Positions 1 through 11,036 of a stretch of 64,000 nt of DNA are shown piece by piece. Under the pieces are notes generated by a model that did not search any database, was not told the DNA's origin, and saw only the letters and a program-made list of their open reading frames with translations. The stretch spans positions 124,001-188,000 of the forward strand of contig NZ_BQYM01000006.1 in the NCBI RefSeq assembly GCF_026008515.1. The letters run 5' to 3'. Position 1 is the stretch's first letter. Every line of letters begins with the position of its first letter. Source of the DNA: Hoyosella levis (GTDB lineage: Bacteria; Actinomycetota; Actinomycetes; Mycobacteriales; Mycobacteriaceae). The translations under genes were made by a program, and so were the position numbers.

Positions 1-46
1 GTCCCCGACGGTGTACCGTCGTGGCTTCCACGCAGTTCTCCACACC

Positions 47-67
47 TGTGGATAATTGTGTGGATAA
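47..67. promoter_or_regulatory. Two perfect DnaA boxes upstream of dnaA
   Basis: TGTGGATAA, the reverse complement of the consensus TTATCCACA, occurs at 47-55 and again at 59-67, 12 bp apart and in the same orientation. They lie about 150 bp before the dnaA start. Boxes here commonly mediate DnaA autoregulation or form part of a bipartite origin; which applies is inferred. Confidence 0.85.
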
Positions 68-212
68 ATCGGTATCGCGCGCAAGCACCACTCTGATCAG
101 CTAGTTCTCACTCTCGGATCATGCAATGTGCTCCGCGGTACCCCAGGTCTGCATGCCTTGTGCGCATCACCTGAGGACCATCGTGCAGGACGAGCAGCGG
201 AAGGACTTGAGC

Positions 213-1778
213 GTGGTGGATGATCCACGGAACCTCACCGAGATCTGGATGAGCGTGGTCGAGGAGCTCATCGAGGGCACCGGCCCCGGCGCCCGGCCCA
301 CGATGCTCGGCAGGAAGGATCGCGCGCTCCTGCCGCTGGTGAAACCGCTGGACATCTCCAATGGATTCGCGCTGCTCGCCGCACCGACCGCATTCGCCAA
401 GAAGGCGATCGAGAGCAACCTGCGGCACATCATCACCGAGACGCTGAGCCGGCACCTGGGGGAGCCGATCGAGCTGGCTGTCCGCATCGATGCGACCAGC
501 GTCGACCCAGCCGCCTTGACCGAGACCCTGGACGAGAGCGACGAGGAAGCACCGCGCTCGGCAGCGCCGGAGCCGGAATATGCGCTGGGAGACGTTGACG
601 ACGAGCCACCGATGTCCGGCGAGACGTTCCTGCAGCGGGAGGATTCCACGCTCCGCGACGAGCCCGGCGGGTTCGGGCACGAGGAGTCCGCGTGGTCCGC
701 TGCATACACGACAGGTGGGCCAAGGCCGCCCCGCCCAGTATCGCCACGATCGAGCCTGAACCCGAAGTACACCTTCGACACCTTTGTCATCGGCGCGTCC
801 AACCGGTTCGCGCACGCCGCGGCGGTGGCGATCGCCGAGGCACCGGCCAGGGCCTACAACCCCCTGTTCGTCTGGGGCGAGTCAGGCCTGGGTAAAACTC
901 ACCTCCTGCACGCCACTGGGCATTACGCGCAGAAGCTCTTTCCTGGAATGCGCGTCAAGTATGTGTCCACGGAGGAATTCACGAACGATTTCATCAACAG
1001 CTTGAGGGACGACCGCCGGGTTGCGTTCAAGCGGCGCTATCGGGATGTTGATCTCCTCCTCATCGATGACATCCAGTTCATCGAGAACAAGGAGGGGATC
1101 CAGGAGGAGTTCTTCCATACGTTCAATACGCTGCACAACGCCAACAAGCAGATCCTCATCTCATCCGATCGTCCGCCCAAGCAGCTCGCCACTCTCGAGG
1201 AGAGGCTGCGCACCCGATTCGAGTGGGGCCTGATCACCGATGTCCAGCCGCCGGAGCTCGAGACCCGCATCGCTATCCTGAGCAAGAAGGCGCAGATGGA
1301 CCGGCTGCGGGTCCCGGACGACGTGCTCGCGTTCATCGCTAGCCGGGTCGAGCGCAACATCCGCGAGCTCGAGGGGGCGCTGATCCGGGTCACTGCCTAC
1401 GCCTCGCTCAACCAGCAACTGATCGACCTGCGCCTCGCGGAGATCGTCCTGCGGGATCTCGCGCCTGATTCACGCAGCCTGGAGATCACCGCGGCCACGA
1501 TCATGACCACGGTCGCCGAGTACTTCGGCATCACGATGGACGAGATGTGCGGGCCAGGACGCACCCGGGCGGTCGCGCAGGCCCGCCAGATCGCGATGTA
1601 CCTCTGCCGGGAGCTGACCGACCTTTCACTGCCCAAGATCGGCCAGGCATTCGGCCGCGACCATACGACCGTGATGCATGCCGACCGGAAGGTCCGCTCG
1701 GGCATGAATAGCAATCGCAGCGTCTACGAGCAGGTCCAGGAGCTCACGGCCCGGATCCGGCAGCGGTCGAAGATCTAG
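213..1778 (+). CDS. dnaA: Chromosomal replication initiator DnaA
   Basis: DnaA is the AAA+ ATPase that binds DnaA boxes and opens oriC. The 521-residue product has an N-terminal interaction domain, an acidic variable linker, the AAA+ core with Walker A GESGLGKT at residues 222-229 and Walker B acidic pair D285/D286, and a C-terminal helix-turn-helix from about residue 473 containing the box-recognition signature GRDHTTV. The GTG at 213 is preferred: it follows GGAAGGA at 7 bp and gives the VDDP-type N-terminus of mycobacterial DnaA. In-frame starts at 126 and 183 exist, and the GTG at 183 also has a GAGGA upstream. DnaA boxes lie on both sides of the gene. Confidence 0.97.
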   Translation: MVDDPRNLTEIWMSVVEELIEGTGPGARPTMLGRKDRALLPLVKPLDISNGFALLAAPTAFAKKAIESNLRHIITETLSRHLGEPIELAVRIDATSVDPAALTETLDESDEEAPRSAAPEPEYALGDVDDEPPMSGETFLQREDSTLRDEPGGFGHEESAWSAAYTTGGPRPPRPVSPRSSLNPKYTFDTFVIGASNRFAHAAAVAIAEAPARAYNPLFVWGESGLGKTHLLHATGHYAQKLFPGMRVKYVSTEEFTNDFINSLRDDRRVAFKRRYRDVDLLLIDDIQFIENKEGIQEEFFHTFNTLHNANKQILISSDRPPKQLATLEERLRTRFEWGLITDVQPPELETRIAILSKKAQMDRLRVPDDVLAFIASRVERNIRELEGALIRVTAYASLNQQLIDLRLAEIVLRDLAPDSRSLEITAATIMTTVAEYFGITMDEMCGPGRTRAVAQARQIAMYLCRELTDLSLPKIGQAFGRDHTTVMHADRKVRSGMNSNRSVYEQVQELTARIRQRSKI

Positions 1779-1789
1779 GCCTCGACACT

Positions 1790-2100
1790 GCCAACCGGTT
1801 GAGCATGCCTCCACAGGTTGTCCACAGGAGGTCGGATCTTGTGGACAACCTGTGGATAACACCGCTCGACCCTTGTGCACAACTTGGGGATAAGCTGTGG
1901 ATAAGCTGTGCACAACTTGGCTGGTTACCCACAGGCCACGAAGTTGTACACATTCGTCCACATCTAGGCCCCCATCTATTCACACCCTTGTCCCCATCCA
2001 GAAACGATGGCTGACCAGCGCAGCCGGCACCTTATCCACACAATCCACAGGACCTATTACTACTACTAGTTTTTTACTAGAAGAAAAAGATAAAAGTAGG
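1790..2100. other. oriC: Chromosomal replication origin oriC
   Basis: The 509-bp dnaA-dnaN gap has no gene and is dense in DnaA boxes. Perfect TTATCCACA-type boxes are at 1851-1859, 1896-1904 and 2032-2040. TTGTCCACA-type boxes, common in high-GC actinobacteria, are at 1818-1826 and 1840-1848. Weaker matches include TTACCCACA at 1925-1933 and TTGTGCACAA palindromes near 1874 and 1908. The cluster ends in an AT-rich tract (2055-2100) that is very unlike its surroundings. Its first part holds a run of DnaA-trios (separate entry). This is the canonical location and architecture of an actinobacterial origin. Confidence 0.93.
2054..2100. other. DnaA-trio run and AT-rich unwinding element
   Basis: After the box at 2032-2040 and a short GC segment, the top strand reads CTA-TTA-CTA-CTA-CTA at 2054-2068. 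Read 3' to 5' on the other strand this is GAT-AAT-GAT-GAT-GAT, five consecutive DnaA-trios. A T6 run (2070-2075) and an A/T-rich tract to about 2098 follow. This matches the box / GC spacer / trios / AT-tract order of the basal unwinding system described in Bacillus subtilis. Its function here is inferred. Confidence 0.8.
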
Positions 2101-2287
2101 CAGTGTGCAAAACCTGGCGCCCGGAGCCTCTGCTAGAGCTCGAGAACGGTCACTCGCGAAGGCACCACGGCGCGCACATCGACTCCGTCACGCTCCGCCC
2201 GCTCGATGCACTAGGGTGATGGAGCACCGCCGAGACCACCCCCACACCCGAGCACCAGCCGGGGCGTCGAGAGGACACGTCCGCACC

Positions 2288-3475
2288 ATGGAACCTGGCA
2301 ACCTCACCTTCCGCGTCCTGCGCGACGATTTCGCCGATGGGGTCACCTGGGTAGCGCGCAACCTGCCTGGTCGTCCCGCGGTTCCAGTCCTTGGTGGAGT
2401 TCTTCTCGAGGCATCCGATGCGGGACTAGTGATCTCGGGGTTCGACTACGAGACCTCGGCACAAATCACCATCGCTGCGGAAGTCGGGAATCCAGGGCGG
2501 GTGCTTGTCTCGGGAAGACTGCTCGCGGATATCACCAAGTCACTTCCGGCGCGCCCAGTGGATGTCGCGCTAGATGGCACCAAGATGCGAATCGTATGCG
2601 GGAACGCCCGATTCAGCCTTCCCACCATGCCAGTCGAGGATTACCCACAGTTGCCGGCAATTCCCCAGGTCACGGGTTCCGTCGGTGGTGATGTATTCAC
2701 CGAAGCCATCTCCCAGGTCGCGGTCGCAGCCGGCAAGGACGATACCTTGCCAATGCTTACGGGAATCCGCATGGAGATCGACGAGCAGGTTGTCGTTCTT
2801 GCAGCAACCGATCGATTTCGCCTCGCAGTCCGTAGAATTGACTGGGCTCCCGAGGACACTGAGCCCCATGCAGCGGTTCTTGTGCCGGCCAAAACCCTAT
2901 CCGAGGCCGGCAAAACTATTGGCGGGGCACAAAACTCCGTTGTCAAGATCGCGCTTGGTGCCGGCTCGACGCTCGGAACGGAAGGAATACTTGGCGTCAC
3001 AAGCTCAAGCCGGCGCACCACGTCACGACTTCTTGACGCCGAGTTCCCCAAGTTCCGGCAACTGCTTCCAAAGAGCCATACAGCAGTAGCAGCACTTGAG
3101 GTCGCACCATTGATCGAGGCGATCAAGCGTGTCGCGCTCCTCGCGGAGCGTGGGGCGCAAGTACGAATGGATTTTTCTCAGGAAGGCCTTCAAATAACAG
3201 CCGGCGGCGATGATGCCGGCCAGGCCGAAGAATCCTTGAACGCGGATTTCAGTGGGGAACCACTCGTTATCGCGTTCAACCCTGGCTACCTGATCGACGG
3301 CCTTAATGCCCTCCATACCGACAAGGTCATATTCGGATTCACGCTGCCAAGCCGGCCGGCAGTATTGCAACCCGCGCCGGCTGACGTTGTCCTCCCGGAG
3401 CCAGACGGCAATGCATTTCCAGCCATCGATAGTGAATACACCTATCTGCTGATGCCCGTCCGGCTGCCTGGCTAG
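2288..3475 (+). CDS. dnaN: DNA polymerase III beta subunit (sliding clamp)
   Basis: This is the ring-shaped processivity clamp for the replicative polymerase. The 395-residue product matches mycobacterial DnaN throughout: a start resembling [18 protein letters not shown], a central segment with [11 protein letters not shown] and [10 protein letters not shown], and the family's terminal LLMPVRLPG. The ATG at 2288 is chosen because it begins the conserved domain and follows GAGGA at 2271-2275. The open frame extends 61 codons upstream into the AT-rich origin flank with no family similarity. It sits 5 bp before recF. By eye, dnaN and recF carry more A/T-ending codons than the gyrase genes. Confidence 0.96.
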   Translation: MEPGNLTFRVLRDDFADGVTWVARNLPGRPAVPVLGGVLLEASDAGLVISGFDYETSAQITIAAEVGNPGRVLVSGRLLADITKSLPARPVDVALDGTKMRIVCGNARFSLPTMPVEDYPQLPAIPQVTGSVGGDVFTEAISQVAVAAGKDDTLPMLTGIRMEIDEQVVVLAATDRFRLAVRRIDWAPEDTEPHAAVLVPAKTLSEAGKTIGGAQNSVVKIALGAGSTLGTEGILGVTSSSRRTTSRLLDAEFPKFRQLLPKSHTAVAALEVAPLIEAIKRVALLAERGAQVRMDFSQEGLQITAGGDDAGQAEESLNADFSGEPLVIAFNPGYLIDGLNALHTDKVIFGFTLPSRPAVLQPAPADVVLPEPDGNAFPAIDSEYTYLLMPVRLPG

Positions 3476-3480
3476 GCATC

Positions 3481-4686
3481 GTGTTCCTCCGCCAGCTCGC
3501 TCTGCGAGACTTCAGGTCCTGGCGCGAGCTTGATATCGCTCTCACCCCGGGATGCACGGTCTTCGTCGGGAGGAACGGCCAAGGGAAGACCAATATCCTG
3601 GAGGCCGTGCGCTATCTCTCGATTCTTGGATCACATCGTGCGTCCACCGATCAGGCACTGGTCCGGCAGGGAACAAACGAGGCTCATATCTCCGGAATTG
3701 CCGTCAATGCCGGCCGCGAGCTCGCGATTGATATTGGATTGCGTCCGGGAAAGACCAATAAGGCCTGGATCAACCGTTCGCCGGCGCGCCGGCCCTCGGA
3801 GACGCTTGGAATTGTTCATACTGTGATGTTCGCGCCCGAGGACCTTGCAATTGTCAAGGGTGACCCCGCGGAGCGCCGACGATACATTGATGAACTCATG
3901 GTCGCGGTCAGACCGAGATACTCCGTAGTGCGATCGGATTACGAGAAAGTGGTCCGGCAGCGCTCAGCACTGCTGAAGTCGATCAGCCATACCGTGCGGG
4001 CGCGAAAAATCGACGATGCGGCCGCAATGACGCTGGAGACCTGGGATAGGCACCTCGCCAGAGCCGGCGCGGAATATCTCCAGGAGCGTTTCCGCATGGT
4101 GAAGCGGCTCGATCCCTTCTTCACGCGCGCCTATGCCGGCATTGCACCGGATTCCAGGCCGGCGCGAATGCAGTACCGCTGCTCCCTCGCCGATGTTCCC
4201 GAGGATGCTTCGCCGGTTTCCGTGGAATCGCTCGAGAATAAGTTCCTCGAGCAATTGCCGGCAATACGCGATAAGGAGATCGAGCGGGGCGTTTGCCTTG
4301 TTGGACCGCATCGCGATGATCTCGACCTGATGCTGGGCGATCAGCCTGTGAAGGGATTCGCCAGCCATGGCGAGAGCTGGTCCACCGCGCTGGCCCTCCG
4401 GCTCGCTTCGCTCGCGCTCCTCCGCGATGAGGGCTGGGAGCCCATCCTGCTGCTCGACGATGTCTTTGCCGAGCTAGATCGAAAACGGCGCGAGGCCCTC
4501 GTTGCGATCGCGCTCGACAGCGAGCAGGTGCTCGTCACCGCCGCGGTGCGGGAGGATGTTCCCGAGGCCCTCAGCGGGCGCCTTGTTGGAGTGCAGGCAA
4601 TATTGTCCGACCTGCCCGATAGCCTGGGCCAGCGAGTGTCAGAGATCATTCGATCGCCAGGGCGCGCAGAGAGCGAGGGGGTGTAG
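3481..4686 (+). CDS. recF: DNA replication and repair protein RecF
   Basis: RecF is an SMC/ABC-type ATPase that helps load RecA at single-strand gaps and stalled forks. The 401-residue product has Walker A GRNGQGKT at residues 30-37, and a C-terminal Walker B segment LLLDDVFAELD at about 324-334 with the conserved second aspartate. The GTG start lies 5 bp after the dnaN stop, so the two genes are probably co-transcribed and translationally coupled. The stop is 3 bp before the next gene. Length and motif order are normal for actinobacterial RecF. Confidence 0.95.
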   Translation: MFLRQLALRDFRSWRELDIALTPGCTVFVGRNGQGKTNILEAVRYLSILGSHRASTDQALVRQGTNEAHISGIAVNAGRELAIDIGLRPGKTNKAWINRSPARRPSETLGIVHTVMFAPEDLAIVKGDPAERRRYIDELMVAVRPRYSVVRSDYEKVVRQRSALLKSISHTVRARKIDDAAAMTLETWDRHLARAGAEYLQERFRMVKRLDPFFTRAYAGIAPDSRPARMQYRCSLADVPEDASPVSVESLENKFLEQLPAIRDKEIERGVCLVGPHRDDLDLMLGDQPVKGFASHGESWSTALALRLASLALLRDEGWEPILLLDDVFAELDRKRREALVAIALDSEQVLVTAAVREDVPEALSGRLVGVQAILSDLPDSLGQRVSEIIRSPGRAESEGV

Positions 4687-4689
4687 CAG

Positions 4690-5235
4690 ATGCCAGCCAA
4701 CGGCACTGGTAGTGACCGCGAGGTTCCATCCACGGGCATGGACATGGTGGGCAAGGCGCTGGCCCGGGTGCGCGGGCGCACTGCCCAGCCTGAGGGCCCT
4801 CCTGCCCCTGTGCGCCCCATCCCGGCCCGCTCCGCTCGCCCAGTGCGCAGAGGCGGGTGGTCCTCTCCGAAGCCGGACTCTCGCGACCCCCAGGCGCTCG
4901 GTTCCCTGGCGAACCAGATCGCGAAGCAGCGTGGATGGTCGGGGCAGATCTCGGGCGGCTCGGTGATCAGTCACTGGGAGCGGATCGTCGGCCCCGATAT
5001 CGCCGAGCATGCGACTCCCGTGCGCCTGGAGGCGGGCTTGCTCAGTATCGAGACGGTCTCCACGGCATGGGCCACACAGCTTCGGTACATGCAGTCGCAG
5101 GTGCTGGCGCGGATCGCGGCATCAGTTGGTCATGGCGTGGTGACAACGTTGCGGATCCATGGGCCGAAAGTCGCGGACTGGCGCAAGGGAAACAGGCATG
5201 TGCGTGGCCGCGGCCCACGGGACACGTTTGGCTAG
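4690..5235 (+). CDS. DUF721/DciA-like protein
   Basis: A 181-residue DUF721 family protein, related to DciA, the ancestral helicase loader or operator. This slot between recF and gyrB is its usual place in actinobacteria. The N-terminal third is a Pro/Arg-rich linker. The conserved domain (about residues 75-165) contains the family-typical W-x4-G pattern: SHWERIVGPDIAEH, then a segment resembling LSIETVSTAWATQLR, and IHGP near the end. The ATG at 4690 follows recF by 3 bp. A helicase-loading role is inferred from the family. Confidence 0.88.
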   Translation: MPANGTGSDREVPSTGMDMVGKALARVRGRTAQPEGPPAPVRPIPARSARPVRRGGWSSPKPDSRDPQALGSLANQIAKQRGWSGQISGGSVISHWERIVGPDIAEHATPVRLEAGLLSIETVSTAWATQLRYMQSQVLARIAASVGHGVVTTLRIHGPKVADWRKGNRHVRGRGPRDTFG

Positions 5236-5360
5236 ACGGCCCGCACCGCACCGCGCCGGGCCACGATGCAGCAACAACGCCCTGGCGGCGACTAAGATGA
5301 AGGACTGACCACCCGCTATTCCCCGACCGGCCCGCTTGCGGGACGGTGCTGACTCTGTAG

Positions 5361-7418
<2,058 letters not shown>

Positions 7419-7541
7419 CGCGATGAGGCCGCAGCGCCTCCCGTGATCGCGCGGAACGCATCGATAGGGTAAGACACCATAGGCCGGGTGCCAGGCCGAA
7501 CATCGGCTGCCACCTAGTGCACGGAAACGAAGAAGGATCTG

Positions 7542-10043
7542 ATGACGGACACCACGTTGCCGCCCGAGGGTGGCGCCGGCGATCGCATCGAGCCTGTTGA
7601 TATTCAGCAGGAAATGCAGCGCAGCTATATCGACTACGCGATGAGCGTGATCGTGGGACGCGCGCTACCCGAGGTCCGGGATGGGCTCAAGCCCGTGCAT
7701 CGCCGCATCCTCTATGCCATGCACGACAACGGCTATCGCCCCGAGCGAAGCTACGTGAAGTCCGCCCGGCCGGTGTCGGACACGATGGGAAACTTCCACC
7801 CCCACGGCGACTCGGCGATCTACGACACGCTGGTCCGCATGGCGCAGCCCTGGTCGATGCGCTATCCGCTGGTCGATGGCCAGGGCAACTTTGGCAGCCG
7901 CGGCAACGATGGTGCTGCCGCGATGCGCTACACCGAGTGCAAGCTCACGCCGCTCGCGATGGAGATGCTCCGGGACATCGAGAAGAACACAGTCGATTTC
8001 ATCCCGAACTACGACGGCAAGTCGCAGGAGCCCGTCGTCCTGCCCGCTCGGGTGCCCAACCTGCTCATGAACGGCTCGGGCGGCATCGCGGTCGGCATGG
8101 CTACCAACATCCCGCCGCACAACCTCCGCGAGGTGGCGGAGGCCATCGTCTGGTGCCTCGACAACTATGAGGCGGACGAGGAAGCCACCCTCGAAGCGGT
8201 CATGGAACGCATCAAGGGCCCTGATTTCCCCACCTCGGGATTGATCGTCGGGACCCAGGGCATCCACGATGCCTATACAACGGGCCGGGGCTCGATCAAG
8301 ATGCGCGGTGTCACCGAGATCGAGGAGGACAACCGCGGCCGCACCACCATCGTCATCACCGAGCTGCCCTACCAGGTCAACACGGACAACTTCATCAACG
8401 GGATCGCCGACCAGGTCAGGGACGGCAGGATCGGTGGAGTAGCGGACATCCACGACGAGTCATCCGACCGCGTCGGCCTTCGCATCGTTGTCACCGTCAA
8501 GCGGGACGCGGTGGCCAAGGTGGTGCTCAACAACCTCTACAAGCACACCCAGCTGCAGACCAGCTTCGGCGCGAACATGCTCTCCATCGTCGACGGCGTG
8601 CCCCGCACCCTCCGTCTCGACCAGATGGTGCGCTTCTATGTCGACCACCAGATCATCGTCATCCGGCGCAGGACCGAGTACCTGCTCCAGAAGGCCGAGG
8701 AGCGCGCGCACATCCTGCGTGGCCTGGTCAAGGCGCTCGATGCCCTTGACGAGGTGATTGCTCTCATCCGGCGCTCGCCGACCGTGGACATCGCCCGCGA
8801 GGGGCTGATGGATCTCCTCGACGTCGACGAGATCCAGGCCGATGCGATCCTCGCCATGCAGCTCCGGCGCCTAGCTGCTCTCGAGCGGCAGAAGATCGTC
8901 GACGAGCTCGCCGAGATCGAGATCGAGATCGCGGACCTCAAGGACATTCTCGCGCGGCCCGATCGGCAGCGGCAGATCGTCAAGGATGAGCTCGCTGAGG
9001 TCGTCGAGAAGTTCGGCGACGAGCGACGAACCAAGATCATCGCCGGTAGCGGGGATGTATCCGACGAGGACCTCATCGCTCGCGAGTTCGTCGTGGTCAC
9101 CATCACCGAGACCGGGTACGCCAAGCGCACCAAGACCGATCTCTACCGGAGCCAGCGGCGCGGCGGCAAGGGGGTCAAGGGAGCGGACCTGAAGCAGGAC
9201 GACATGGTCCGCCACTTCTTCGTCACCTCGACCCATGACTGGATCCTGTTCTTCACCAACCTCGGCCGCGTCTACCGGGTCAAGGCCTATGAGCTTCCCG
9301 AGATGAGCAGGACAGCCCGGGGCCAGCACGTTGCCAACCTCCTCGCGTTCCAGCCGGGCGAGAAGATCGCCCAGGTCATCGCGATCAAGGGCTACCAGGA
9401 TGCCCCGTACCTCGTGCTCGCGACCCGGAACGGTTTGGTCAAGAAGTCCCGCCTGGAGGATTTCGATTCCAACCGCAGTGGAGGCATTGTCGCGGTCAAC
9501 CTGCGCGAGAGCGACGAGCTCGTGGGCGCGGTGCTGTGCTCCGCCGAGGAAGACCTGATCCTCGTGTCCAAGCTGGGCCAGGCAATCAGGTTCTCCGCTA
9601 CCAACGACGCGCTGCGACCCATGGGCCGGGCGACCTCCGGCGTGCAGGGGATGCGGTTCAATTCCGAGGATGAGCTGCTTTCGCTCAACGTCGTGCAGGA
9701 CGACATGTTCCTGCTGGTCGGGACTTCCGGTGGATACGCGAAGCGGACCCCGCTCGCCGAGTACGCCGTGCAGAACCGCGGCGGCAAGGGTGTTCTGACC
9801 CTTCAGTACGATCCTCGCCGCGGCAATCTGGTGGGCGCGGTGATCGTGGACATGAAGGACGAGCTGTATGCGATAACCTCCGGTGGAGGAGTCATTCGTA
9901 CCGCGGCGAGCCAGGTGCGCAAGGCCGGCCGCCAGACCAAGGGCGTGCGGCTGATGAACCTCGGAGAAGGCGAGAGCCTCCTAGCCATCGCCCGGTACGC
10001 GGACGAGCCAGAAGAGATCGAGACCAAGACAGAGGAGTCCTAG
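7542..10043 (+). CDS. gyrA: DNA gyrase subunit A
   Basis: DNA-breaking and rejoining subunit of gyrase. The 833-residue protein has catalytic Y130 in [11 protein letters not shown] and the DNA-wrapping GyrA box QRRGGKG at about 538-544, followed by beta-pinwheel repeats. The quinolone-determining region reads [10 protein letters not shown] at 86-95. S91 occupies the position of E. coli S83, where M. tuberculosis has Ala90. The start has a GAAGGA ribosome site. The stop abuts the next start with no spacer. No intein is present at the position where some mycobacteria carry one. Confidence 0.97.
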   Translation: MTDTTLPPEGGAGDRIEPVDIQQEMQRSYIDYAMSVIVGRALPEVRDGLKPVHRRILYAMHDNGYRPERSYVKSARPVSDTMGNFHPHGDSAIYDTLVRMAQPWSMRYPLVDGQGNFGSRGNDGAAAMRYTECKLTPLAMEMLRDIEKNTVDFIPNYDGKSQEPVVLPARVPNLLMNGSGGIAVGMATNIPPHNLREVAEAIVWCLDNYEADEEATLEAVMERIKGPDFPTSGLIVGTQGIHDAYTTGRGSIKMRGVTEIEEDNRGRTTIVITELPYQVNTDNFINGIADQVRDGRIGGVADIHDESSDRVGLRIVVTVKRDAVAKVVLNNLYKHTQLQTSFGANMLSIVDGVPRTLRLDQMVRFYVDHQIIVIRRRTEYLLQKAEERAHILRGLVKALDALDEVIALIRRSPTVDIAREGLMDLLDVDEIQADAILAMQLRRLAALERQKIVDELAEIEIEIADLKDILARPDRQRQIVKDELAEVVEKFGDERRTKIIAGSGDVSDEDLIAREFVVVTITETGYAKRTKTDLYRSQRRGGKGVKGADLKQDDMVRHFFVTSTHDWILFFTNLGRVYRVKAYELPEMSRTARGQHVANLLAFQPGEKIAQVIAIKGYQDAPYLVLATRNGLVKKSRLEDFDSNRSGGIVAVNLRESDELVGAVLCSAEEDLILVSKLGQAIRFSATNDALRPMGRATSGVQGMRFNSEDELLSLNVVQDDMFLLVGTSGGYAKRTPLAEYAVQNRGGKGVLTLQYDPRRGNLVGAVIVDMKDELYAITSGGGVIRTAASQVRKAGRQTKGVRLMNLGEGESLLAIARYADEPEEIETKTEES

Positions 10044-10547
10044 GTGGCAGCCTCAGGCAAGAGCCCCGATGCAGGAAGCGCCGGGACGGCGAATAAAACG
10101 GCGAGTCCCGATCCGGCCAAGAAGGCGGGAACTACCCCGGCGCCGCCCACGCGCCGGTCGCCGGTCACTATGACGGCGAAGCAGGCACAAGCAGGTCTGC
10201 GGGCCAGCGTGCAGATCCGGGAGATCGATCCCTGGTCCACGTTGAAGCTGTCGTCGATCATCTCGCTCGTGCTCTTCCTCGTCTGGATGACGGCGGTGGG
10301 GATGCTCTACCTCGTGCTGGACTTCATGAACGTGTGGGAGCGGCTGAACAGCGCGTTCACGGACATGCTCAATGAAGGTGCGACCGGGGAGATCATCAGC
10401 GCGAGCCAGATCTTCGGATGGGCCGCGGCGATCGGGTTCATCAATATGATCCTGCTCACCGCGTTGCTCACGCTCGCGTCGTTCATCTACAACCTCACCG
10501 CCGATCTCGTGGGCGGGGTGGAAGTGACGCTGGCCGATCGCGACTAG
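10044..10547 (+). CDS. DUF3566 membrane protein
   Basis: A 167-residue protein of the DUF3566 family, the usual neighbour downstream of gyrA in mycobacteria and relatives (Rv0007-like). The N-terminal ~65 residues are a disordered Ala/Pro/Thr/Lys-rich cytoplasmic tail. The conserved domain follows, with two predicted membrane segments (about residues 72-95 and 128-152) separated by a soluble loop. Its GTG start directly follows the gyrA stop codon, so translation is likely coupled. The molecular function of the family is unknown. Confidence 0.9.
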   Translation: MAASGKSPDAGSAGTANKTASPDPAKKAGTTPAPPTRRSPVTMTAKQAQAGLRASVQIREIDPWSTLKLSSIISLVLFLVWMTAVGMLYLVLDFMNVWERLNSAFTDMLNEGATGEIISASQIFGWAAAIGFINMILLTALLTLASFIYNLTADLVGGVEVTLADRD

Positions 10548-10623
10548 TATGCTACCGAGAACGCCGCTACCTGCTGTTTTGCACCAAGACTCATTGGTAG
10601 GGTAATGTCGCTTCTCGGTTCAC

Positions 10624-10697
10624 GGGCCTATAGCTCAGGCGGTTAGAGCGCTTCCCTGATAAGGAAGAGGTCGGAGGTTCAAGTCCTCCTAGGCCCA
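10624..10697 (+). tRNA. ileT: tRNA-Ile (GAT)
   Basis: Acceptor arms GGGCCTA (10624-10630) and TAGGCCC (10690-10696) pair fully, with discriminator A at 10697. The anticodon stem CTTCC/GGAAG encloses loop CTGATAA, giving anticodon GAT. The T-arm contains GGTTCAAGTCC. No CCA is encoded. Confidence 0.97.
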
Positions 10698-10717
10698 CTC
10701 CGGTAAGGTCGTCCAGC

Positions 10718-10840
10718 ATGAAGTTGCTGAAGATCCTTGCCGCAGCCGGATTGGGAATCGCTCTCGGGGTCGCAGCCAAGCGGCATCTCGAGACCCGTGA
10801 CTCCGGCTACCCAGCCGAGGTGTGGCACAATCTGGAATGA
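10718..10840 (+). CDS. DLW-39-like small protein (40 aa)
   Basis: A 40-codon ORF lies between tRNA-Ile and tRNA-Ala. It has an ATG, a hydrophobic N-terminal half (KLLKILAAAGLGIALGVAAKR) that looks like a signal-anchor, a charged middle and a short tail ending EVWHNLE. The size, the N-terminal helix, the tail tryptophan after an acidic residue, and the place just after gyrA/DUF3566 match the DLW-39 family of tiny actinobacterial proteins. The exact DLW signature is only partly kept (EVW). The ribosome site is weak. Function is unknown. I recognise the family by pattern, not by alignment. Confidence 0.65.
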   Translation: MKLLKILAAAGLGIALGVAAKRHLETRDSGYPAEVWHNLE

Positions 10841-10863
10841 AACCTCACAGATGCTAGATCTCC

Positions 10864-10936
10864 GGGGCCATAGCTCAATTGGTAGAGCACCGCCTTTGCA
10901 AGGCGGGGGTTAGGGGTTCGATTCCCCTTGGCTCCA
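10864..10936 (+). tRNA. alaT: tRNA-Ala (TGC)
   Basis: Acceptor arms GGGGCCA (10864-10870) and TGGCTCC (10929-10935) pair with a G3-U70 wobble, the alanine identity determinant. Anticodon stem CCGCC/GGCGG encloses TTTGCAA, so the anticodon is TGC. Discriminator A at 10936 is followed by an encoded CCA (10937-10939). Confidence 0.97.
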
Positions 10937-10950
10937 CCACACGAACAACG

Positions 10951-10998
10951 CCCGAGCCCTTGACCAACGAACTGTTGGCAAGGGCTCGGGATTTTTTC
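10951..10998 (+). terminator. Rho-independent terminator after tRNA-Ala
   Basis: The arms at 10951-10962 (CCCGAGCCCTTG) and 10979-10990 (CAAGGGCTCGGG) form a perfect 12-bp stem, followed by A and a T6 run at 10992-10997. This is a textbook intrinsic terminator, uncommon in such a GC-rich genome. Confidence 0.92.
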
Positions 10999-11036
10999 TT
11001 GTTCCAGCGTTCCAGTTCTAGCTCACGGCGCCACTC

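Noticed and set aside
2105-2287. 61-codon N-terminal extension of dnaN
   Set aside because: Falls next to the AT-rich origin tract, is not like any DnaN N-terminus, and the ATG at 2288 begins the conserved domain.
7542-10043. GyrA intein
   Set aside because: The reading frame is continuous at normal length and the region around the active-site Tyr has no splicing-domain sequence.
10624-10939. tRNA-Ile/tRNA-Ala pair as part of an rRNA operon spacer
   Set aside because: No 16S or 23S sequence lies on either side; a terminator follows tRNA-Ala. This is the usual post-gyrA pair of mycobacteria.
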